A stretch of DNA of 9,357 nucleotides from Acholeplasmataceae bacterium. Lineage in GTDB: Bacteria; Bacillota_I; Bacilli_A; Acholeplasmatales; Acholeplasmataceae. The stretch lies in NCBI GenBank assembly GCA_003497445.1, contig DNNX01000054.1, positions 1 through 9,357 of the forward strand, in the 5' to 3' direction. Positions 5,058 through 9,357 of the stretch are shown piece by piece; the first letter of the stretch is position 1, and each line of letters opens with the position of its first letter. Position numbers and translations under genes: made by a program. Under the pieces are notes generated by a model. That model worked only from the letters and a program-made list of their open reading frames with translations, had not been told where the DNA came from and made no database searches.

Positions 5058-6638
5058 ATGATACATCCTATTTTCTTACTTGTTTTTTCAATCATTATGC
5101 TCGTTATGGTCATTCTTCAAAGTCTTCAACAAGAAAAAGTATATGTTGTAAGACTTCTTTTTGTTTTTGTCTTTGTATTTGGAAATGCAACATTGACTTA
5201 TCTAAATGTAAATAACACAATTGTATTAGAGTCGTTATCAACAGAGTGGCAACAACTTTATTTAGTCTATACGATTCTCATTTTTATATTATTGATGTCT
5301 TTTATTTATAGTTTATTCAGAGCATCTACATTAAAATCAAATCACTATTCTATTTTTGTAAAAGCTATGAAAACGTCAAAGTTTAACATGTATTATATTT
5401 TAGATCAAAAAGAGAAAGTAAAAGATATATCAGTTGGATTTTTACAAGAATTAGGCTTAGATAAAGAAGATGTTATTGGTAAAAGATTACATCAAACACT
5501 TGCAAAATCTATTCGTATTCAACAACTTAATAACGAAGATGCAACCGAAAAGGATATCCAACAATTTTTTAATAAATATAAAAAGACCGTTCAACCAAAT
5601 CAAACAGATGTCCTAGAAATGATATTTTTAAATGCCCTTGGAGAAAGATCTTTAATACGGTTTATGATTCAACCAGTCTTTGTATTTGCAAAATTTCGAG
5701 GACTTGTTGCCGTTGGTGAGAAAAAAACAGATATTGAACTCATTGCCGTGGAAAAAGAGCTTGAACAAAGTAATTTAGAACTTGAAAGCATAAGACATAA
5801 ATTCATTGCTGTGTTAGAACTTACTAAAGAAGGACTTTTTTCAATAGACTTAAACAAAAAAGAAATATGGATGAACGATCAAGCCTGTCAATTATTTCAA
5901 TTTGCATCAGAAAATACATCCTATGAAACATTTTTGCATAGAATGGTAAAAGAAGACCAAGAAAAACGTGAAAACATCATTCAAAGATTAAGTGTAGAGG
6001 CACCAACATACGAATTTAAATACCGAATTTTAAGAAATAATCAAACGATTTGGGTTGTTGAAAAAGGTAAATATTTATTCGAGCACCACGAAAACGGAAT
6101 CATCATGGGTACGATTCAAGCTATTCAAACCAAACATTTCCAAGCATCGAATATCGAATCATTAGATGCATTAAAATCGTATCACGAGATAGAACTCGAT
6201 TTGAGTAAAAAAATGAATCAGCAACAATTTTTTGACATATTATATGTGTCGATTCATAATTTAAATGCACTCAATTTAAAATATGGTAGAGATGTTGGAA
6301 ATATGTTTTTAAGCGAATATATTAAACAAATGAGAAAAACATTTATTTCTGAATCAGGGGATATTTATCGTATGAGTGGGAGTCGCTTTATCATTCTCAT
6401 TACCGATCCAAGACGTGTTGAATTACTCGAAAAAGGTTTAGCATCAGGCACACATTTTATGGATGTCTCAATGCAATATGGGAATATTCGGGATAAATTA
6501 GAAGTGAATGCGGTTATGATGGAAAGTACGTATGTCAAACATATTCACGAGACATTAAAACATCTAGAAGAAAAACTTTTAACGTTACGAATTGGTATGC
6601 AGAAACGTTCCACTTTAAGGTTATATGACGAAGACTGA
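5058..6638 (+). CDS. Membrane sensor protein: three TM segments, two PAS-like domains, degenerate GGDEF domain
   Basis: The 526-residue protein begins with three hydrophobic segments (about 3-21, 29-48 and 67-88). A PAS-like domain follows (about 105-222, with MYYILDQKEKVKDIS...LGLDKEDVIGK), then a charged coiled-coil linker (224-248), a second PAS-like domain (about 249-360, GLFSIDLNKKEIWMNDQACQLF and the PAC-like YEFKYRILRNNQTIWV), and a GGDEF-like fold (about 388-515). The last is recognised by SIHNLNALNLKYGRDVGN and YRMSGSRFIILI. The GGDEF signature reads SGSRF (440-444) and the first metal-binding Asp position is His400, so diguanylate cyclase activity should be lost. The layout recalls GdpP/YybT (TM-PAS-degenerate GGDEF-DHH/DHHA1), but no phosphodiesterase DHH domain follows. 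Its place in the cdaA operon suggests a sensor or regulator in c-di-AMP control; this is inference. Start supported by GAGGG at 5049-5053. Confidence 0.82.
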   Translation: MIHPIFLLVFSIIMLVMVILQSLQQEKVYVVRLLFVFVFVFGNATLTYLNVNNTIVLESLSTEWQQLYLVYTILIFILLMSFIYSLFRASTLKSNHYSIFVKAMKTSKFNMYYILDQKEKVKDISVGFLQELGLDKEDVIGKRLHQTLAKSIRIQQLNNEDATEKDIQQFFNKYKKTVQPNQTDVLEMIFLNALGERSLIRFMIQPVFVFAKFRGLVAVGEKKTDIELIAVEKELEQSNLELESIRHKFIAVLELTKEGLFSIDLNKKEIWMNDQACQLFQFASENTSYETFLHRMVKEDQEKRENIIQRLSVEAPTYEFKYRILRNNQTIWVVEKGKYLFEHHENGIIMGTIQAIQTKHFQASNIESLDALKSYHEIELDLSKKMNQQQFFDILYVSIHNLNALNLKYGRDVGNMFLSEYIKQMRKTFISESGDIYRMSGSRFIILITDPRRVELLEKGLASGTHFMDVSMQYGNIRDKLEVNAVMMESTYVKHIHETLKHLEEKLLTLRIGMQKRSTLRLYDED

Positions 6639-7161
6639 ACTTAGATATACCATGCTTGAAAAAAGAATGCAGTTGTCAAAAGAAACAATAGAGATGTATT
6701 CAAAAGAAGCTGTCAAAAAAATACAAAAACACCCTTATTATATCCATGCAAATCATATCGGTATCTATCATCCGATAAAAAACGAATTAAACATATTAGA
6801 TTTAACCAACGATAAAAAACATTTTGCTTTACCTGTGGTACATGATGATGACATGCAATATCATCCCTATCATTTAGAGGCTGATCTGGTTGAAAGTGCC
6901 CTGCATATTCAAGAACCAATATTAGATAAAATCGTTGATGAGACACTTGATTTATTGATTGTACCTGCGTTAGCAGTTACTCTTGATGGTGATCGTTTAG
7001 GTTACGGGAAAGGTTTTTTCGATCGATTTATAGAACATCACCCAACAATCAAAACACTATCTGTCGTCATCGGTTTTCAAGTCATCAAAACATTACCACA
7101 AACCTTACACGATCAAAAGATTGACCAAATCATCATTGTAGGAGACACATATGATTATTGA
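6625..7161 (+). CDS. 5-formyltetrahydrofolate cyclo-ligase
   Basis: This enzyme (EC 6.3.3.2; MTHFS, YqgN/YgfA family) uses ATP to convert 5-formyl-THF to 5,10-methenyl-THF, returning a storage folate to the one-carbon pool. The 178-residue protein shows the family N-terminus KTELRYTMLEKRMQLS (residues 3-18), IGIYHPIKNELN (45-56, substrate region), LLIVPALAV (110-118), the nucleotide-binding signature RLGYGKGFFDR (124-134) and the C-terminal LPQTLHDQKIDQIIIV (157-172). In most relatives the signature is GYGGGYYDR; Lys129 and two Phe replace Gly and Tyr here, a conservative variation. It overlaps the end of the preceding gene by 14 bases and has TTAAGG at 6615-6620, which implies translational coupling. 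It is the fourth gene of the cdaA operon. Confidence 0.93.
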   Translation: MTKTELRYTMLEKRMQLSKETIEMYSKEAVKKIQKHPYYIHANHIGIYHPIKNELNILDLTNDKKHFALPVVHDDDMQYHPYHLEADLVESALHIQEPILDKIVDETLDLLIVPALAVTLDGDRLGYGKGFFDRFIEHHPTIKTLSVVIGFQVIKTLPQTLHDQKIDQIIIVGDTYDY

Positions 7162-7477
7162 AACAGAACATGGCGTATTCACACTAATTAAAAATCATAA
7201 AGATGCCTTTGATATCGTAAAATTTAATGAAAAATACATCCACGAGTTATTTGATAAATATTTGTATATTGTTGGTGACGTATCCTCAACAATTTTAAGG
7301 TTAAAAGGGTTTTCTGAAGAAGACAAAGGGGTTCATAGTTATAAAAAAATTCCAGATTATTTAAATGAAAGCTGCAATATGAATTCAGCATATTTCATTT
7401 TAAAAAGAGGCGAACATCAAGAAGAGGCATTACTTGAAAAAGAAGTAGATCCATCTTATAATGAAGAAAAGGAGTAA
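7151..7477 (+). CDS. yutD: YutD family protein (DUF1027)
   Basis: This is a small conserved Firmicutes protein without established function. The 108-residue sequence matches the family pattern I know from Bacillus YutD: KDAFDIVKFNEKY (17-29), YLYIVGDVSSTILRLKGF (37-54) and YLNESCNMNSAYFILKR (70-86), followed by an acidic tail that is not conserved. The start overlaps the cyclo-ligase gene by 11 bases, with GTAGGAGA just upstream as the ribosome binding site. Its last codons include the AAAAGGAG ribosome binding site of the next gene. In Bacillus yutD and yutI are also close neighbours, so the pairing with the NifU-domain gene is ancestral and may reflect a shared role. Confidence 0.85.
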   Translation: MIIETEHGVFTLIKNHKDAFDIVKFNEKYIHELFDKYLYIVGDVSSTILRLKGFSEEDKGVHSYKKIPDYLNESCNMNSAYFILKRGEHQEEALLEKEVDPSYNEEKE

Positions 7478-7480
7478 TTT

Positions 7481-7720
7481 ATGGATATTCAAACAATGGA
7501 AAATCAAGTGAATACACTCATTACCAAAGTGAGACCATACTTACAAAGAGATGGTGGAGACATCGAAATCATTTCAATTGAAGATGGCATTGTTTACGTT
7601 AAAATGCTCGGTGCTTGTGATGGTTGTATGGCCATTGATATTACTCTAAAACAGGGTATTGAAACGATGTTGCTTGAAAATGTACCAGGTATTATTGGTG
7701 TTGTGATGGTAGAAGAATAA
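7481..7720 (+). CDS. NifU C-terminal-domain Fe-S cluster scaffold/carrier (YutI-like)
   Basis: Proteins of this family (Nfu/NifU-C) bind a 4Fe-4S cluster, usually across a dimer, and pass it to target proteins. The 79-residue protein is the bare Nfu domain: VRPYLQRDGGDIEI (17-30), followed by the cluster ligands Cys46 and Cys49 in GACDGC, where most relatives have GxCxGCPSS, then the helix TLKQGIETML (55-64) and VPGIIGV (68-74). The Pro-Ser-Ser after the second Cys is replaced by Met-Ala-Ile, as in some short members. AAAAGGAG at 7467-7474 sets the start. It is the last gene of the cdaA operon; its stop codon is part of the terminator stem. Confidence 0.92.
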   Translation: MDIQTMENQVNTLITKVRPYLQRDGGDIEIISIEDGIVYVKMLGACDGCMAIDITLKQGIETMLLENVPGIIGVVMVEE

Positions 7721-7748
7721 AGGTCAAATATTGTATTTGACCTTTATT
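7716..7748 (+). terminator. Terminator hairpin at the end of the cdaA operon
   Basis: AATAAAGGTCAAATA (7716-7730) and TATTTGACCTTTATT (7734-7748) form a perfect 15-bp stem with the loop TTG. It begins inside the stop codon of the NifU-domain gene (7718-7720). The T-tract is interrupted (TTTATTATTT), so termination may be less efficient than at the other sites. The right arm ends six bases before the degV -10 hexamer and occupies that promoter's -35 zone. Confidence 0.8.
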
Positions 7749-7751
7749 ATT

Positions 7752-7760
7752 TGATATAAT
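7752..7760 (+). promoter_or_regulatory. Extended -10 promoter of degV
   Basis: TGATATAAT (TG 7752-7753, TATAAT 7755-7760). A weak -35 candidate TTGTAT (7731-7736, spacing 18) lies in the terminator loop and right arm. The predicted start is about 7767, giving a 23-nt leader with AAGGAG at 7778-7783 before the ATG at 7790. It has the longest leader predicted in the window. Confidence 0.6.
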
Positions 7761-7789
7761 ATAGGAAATTAAAATAAAAGGAGTAGCAC

Positions 7790-8638
7790 ATGTCAAAAAT
7801 TGGACTTATTGTAGATTCAACATTCACCGTAGACGAAGCACTCGCAAAAAAACATGATATTTCTATCATTCCCCTGACTGTTTTTGTGGATGGAGAACCG
7901 CATTTAGACGGAACGATTACAATTAAACAACTTGAGCAAGCATTTTTAGAAGATAAAGACTTTAAAACAAGTCAACCTACACCTGAGAGTTATGTAAAAG
8001 CGTATGAAGAAAAACTTAAAAAGTATGACGAAATTCTTGTATTAACACTTGCAAAAAATTTAAGTGGGACATACAATTCAGCAACACTTGCAAGAGATAC
8101 ATTGGACCAACCAGAGCGTGTGACAATCGTTGATACAGAATCAACAGGTGCTGGCGGACTATACTTTGTAGAATCCGTCCTTGATTTACTTGTAAAAGAA
8201 CCAACAATGAATGATTTAGTTGCTTTATGTGAAGATATTAAAACAAGAGGGTTCTTCTTTATTACTGTTGATGATCTTAAATACCTTATTAAAGGTGGAA
8301 GAATTACAAAAACAAAAGCATTTATTGGGAATTTGCTAAAGAAAAAACCAGTGTTAAAATTTAAAGATGGTAAATTAGGTTTAGATCAAACAGTACGTAG
8401 TTTCATTGGTGTAAAAGAGTATATTTTTGAACAATCCAAACACTTAATGGAATCAACAAAGAAAAAACTTAAAGTATACATCAATTATGTTAATGATATT
8501 GAGCGTGCTCAATCTCTCAAAGAAAAATTATCTGAACTCGGAAAAGATGTCAAAATTCAAATTGTTGGACTAGTGAGTCCTGTCGTCTCAGCACATGTTG
8601 GACTTGGCGCATTAGGCATCTATTTAGTCACTGAATAA
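7790..8638 (+). CDS. DegV family fatty-acid-binding protein (FakB-like)
   Basis: DegV/FakB proteins bind a fatty acid and, in Firmicutes, present it to the kinase FakA, which makes acyl-phosphate for phospholipid synthesis from exogenous or recycled fatty acids. The 282-residue protein shows IGLIVDSTFTV (4-14), IPLTVFVDGEPHLDG (27-41), the fatty-acid carboxylate motif TSQPTP (60-65), LSGTYNSA (91-98), DDLKYLIKGGRI (161-172) and LLKKKPVL (182-189). Full length with all motifs, so it should be functional. AAGGAG at 7778-7783 fixes the start. It is a single-gene unit with its own promoter and terminator. No fakA-like gene lies in the window, and which fatty acid it prefers cannot be read from the sequence. 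Confidence 0.92.
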   Translation: MSKIGLIVDSTFTVDEALAKKHDISIIPLTVFVDGEPHLDGTITIKQLEQAFLEDKDFKTSQPTPESYVKAYEEKLKKYDEILVLTLAKNLSGTYNSATLARDTLDQPERVTIVDTESTGAGGLYFVESVLDLLVKEPTMNDLVALCEDIKTRGFFFITVDDLKYLIKGGRITKTKAFIGNLLKKKPVLKFKDGKLGLDQTVRSFIGVKEYIFEQSKHLMESTKKKLKVYINYVNDIERAQSLKEKLSELGKDVKIQIVGLVSPVVSAHVGLGALGIYLVTE

Positions 8639-8645
8639 TACAATT

Positions 8646-8671
8646 AAGGATACCCTGGGGTATCCTTTTTT
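8646..8671 (+). terminator. Intrinsic terminator of degV
   Basis: AAGGATACC (8646-8654) pairs with GGTATCCTT (8659-8667) around the loop CTGG. A run of six T (8666-8671) follows. It is a compact classical terminator, and its T-run runs straight into the -10 element of the next gene. Confidence 0.92.
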
Positions 8672-8672
8672 A

Positions 8673-8681
8673 TGATATAAT
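8673..8681 (+). promoter_or_regulatory. Extended -10 promoter of the S1-domain gene and pgi
   Basis: TGATATAAT (TG 8673-8674, TATAAT 8676-8681) begins two bases after the degV terminator T-run. The -35 zone is the terminator hairpin and has no TTGACA-like hexamer. The predicted start is about 8688, inside the Shine-Dalgarno TGAGG (8686-8690), giving a leader of only about ten bases before ATG 8698. Confidence 0.6.
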
Positions 8682-8697
8682 AAAATGAGGTTTTTCT

Positions 8698-9039
8698 ATG
8701 GAATCAAATCGTATTATTAGGTGCAAAGTAACAGGTATTCAATCGTATGGAGCATTTGTTGAGTGCGGTCAAAAAAAAGGCCTGATTCATATTTCTGAGC
8801 TCTCAAATTTTTATGTTGCGAATATTGAAGATGTATTAGCCTTAAACGATGAAATAACATGTTATATATTAGAGGAACAAAGTAATAAACTTAAACTTAG
8901 CCTAAAAAGAATTTATGATATACCGGCCAGTGTTGCTAAGCACATAAAAATCATTTCGGGATTTTTAAGTTTAGAAAGAGCATTTCCGCATTTCATAGAA
9001 AAAGCAATGAAGCACATTAAAGGAGAAAAACATGATTAA
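8698..9039 (+). CDS. S1 RNA-binding domain protein (YugI/CvfD-like)
   Basis: The 113-residue protein is a single S1 (OB-fold) domain of about residues 4-70 followed by a helical tail. Typical S1 pattern: CKVTGIQSYGAFVECGQKKGLIHISELS (9-36), with the VTGIQ-YGAFV strands and GLIHISELS, then LALNDEITCYILEEQSNKLKLSLKR (47-71). Proteins of this type (Bacillus YugI/GSP13, Streptococcus CvfD) bind RNA or ribosomes and act after transcription. The exact role here is inferred only from the family. The tail carries basic residues (KHIKIISG, KAMKHIKGEKH). The gene overlaps pgi by eight bases and its end contains the pgi ribosome binding site, so translation is coupled. In Bacillus yugI also lies close to pgi. 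Confidence 0.87.
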   Translation: MESNRIIRCKVTGIQSYGAFVECGQKKGLIHISELSNFYVANIEDVLALNDEITCYILEEQSNKLKLSLKRIYDIPASVAKHIKIISGFLSLERAFPHFIEKAMKHIKGEKHD

Positions 9040-9357
9040 ATTAAACGATGCTTATGTCACACCTTTTTTAAAAGAAAATATCTCTGATTTTCAACCTGTT
9101 GTTGATAATATTCACAACATGATCCACAATAAAACTGGAAAAGGTGCTGATTTTTTAGGTTGGGTAGAATTACCAAATACAATCACGGATCAATTACCTA
9201 GAATTCAAGAGGTTGCTAATAGATTAAAACAATATGACGTTTTAGTCGTCATTGGTATCGGTGGTTCTTACTTAGGTACTAAAGCAGGGCTTCATTTTTT
9301 AGAAACACCATTTAAACAAACAAAACCTGAGATTCTTTTTGCAGGACATAATATGTC
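9032..9357 (+). CDS. pgi: Glucose-6-phosphate isomerase, N-terminal part (runs off the window's right edge)
   Basis: Pgi interconverts glucose-6-phosphate and fructose-6-phosphate in glycolysis. 108 complete codons are present. The protein begins MIKLNDAYVTPFLKE and contains the sugar-phosphate-binding GIGGSYLGTKAGLHFL at about residues 74-89, the SIS-domain signature of bacterial Pgi (usually GIGGSYLGxxA), after a conserved DFLGWVELP segment at about 40-48. The ATG at 9032 is preceded by AAAGGAG (9019-9025), inside the upstream S1-domain gene, which ends at 9039. The two genes are therefore co-transcribed from the promoter near 8673. Only the first quarter of the gene can be seen, so intactness cannot be judged. 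Confidence 0.93.
   Translation, partial: MIKLNDAYVTPFLKENISDFQPVVDNIHNMIHNKTGKGADFLGWVELPNTITDQLPRIQEVANRLKQYDVLVVIGIGGSYLGTKAGLHFLETPFKQTKPEILFAGHNM

Noticed and set aside
4868..5113. Minus-strand ORF across the cdaA end, the 49-codon ORF and the PAS gene start
   Set aside because: It is antisense to three co-directional genes with good ribosome binding sites, and its product has no recognisable feature.
6561..6620. Active diguanylate cyclase or complete GdpP phosphodiesterase for the 526-residue protein
   Set aside because: The GGDEF signature is SGSRF, the first metal Asp is lost, and the protein ends without any DHH/DHHA1 motif; the next frame is the folate enzyme, so no frameshifted DHH remnant follows.
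1..9357. Mycoplasma-type code with TGA as tryptophan
   Set aside because: Tryptophan positions in conserved motifs use TGG, and TGA ends cdaA and the PAS/GGDEF-like gene at the expected lengths.

Overview
This is a compact, AT-rich stretch of a low-GC Gram-positive-type chromosome. Every gene reads in the standard code: Trp is TGG throughout, and TGA is used as a real stop for cdaA and for the PAS/GGDEF-like gene. Family content, very short intergenic gaps, divergent promoters and near-leaderless starts suggest a reduced Firmicutes/Mollicutes-type genome. An Acholeplasma-like organism, a mollicute group that keeps the standard code, would fit, but this is inference. Almost all of the window is coding. 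The longest gene-free gap is about 100 bp, at the hflX/cdaA divergence. I see no rRNA, tRNA, CRISPR array, insertion sequence or phage gene.

Left part (1-4042): tilS (5' part, minus strand) diverges from maf (plus). maf converges on hslO (minus), and hslO diverges from dusB (plus). dusB converges on hflX (minus), and hflX diverges from the cdaA operon. Genes alternate in strand, share divergent promoter regions of 66-105 bp, and share palindromic bidirectional terminators where they converge. tilS, hslO and dusB look like the remains of the tilS-hprT-ftsH-hslO-...-dusB neighbourhood known from Bacillus.

Middle part (4093-7748): one apparent six-gene operon with one promoter and one terminator. 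It encodes the c-di-AMP synthase CdaA, an unrecognised 49-residue basic membrane peptide, a membrane PAS-PAS protein with a degenerate GGDEF domain, 5-formyltetrahydrofolate cyclo-ligase, a YutD-family protein and a NifU C-terminal-domain Fe-S protein. The usual CdaA partners, CdaR (YbbR) and GlmM, are absent here. The promoter lies inside a perfect 14-bp inverted repeat with a 20-nt spacer. This is the most interesting part of the window.

Right part (7749-9357): degV (fatty-acid-binding protein) with its own promoter and terminator, then an S1-domain protein gene overlapping the start of pgi (glucose-6-phosphate isomerase), which runs off the window.

Promoters: most genes are preceded by an extended -10 of the form TGnTAtAAT with no good -35, placed so close to the start codon that the predicted leaders are 0-23 nt. 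tilS and hflX appear fully leaderless.
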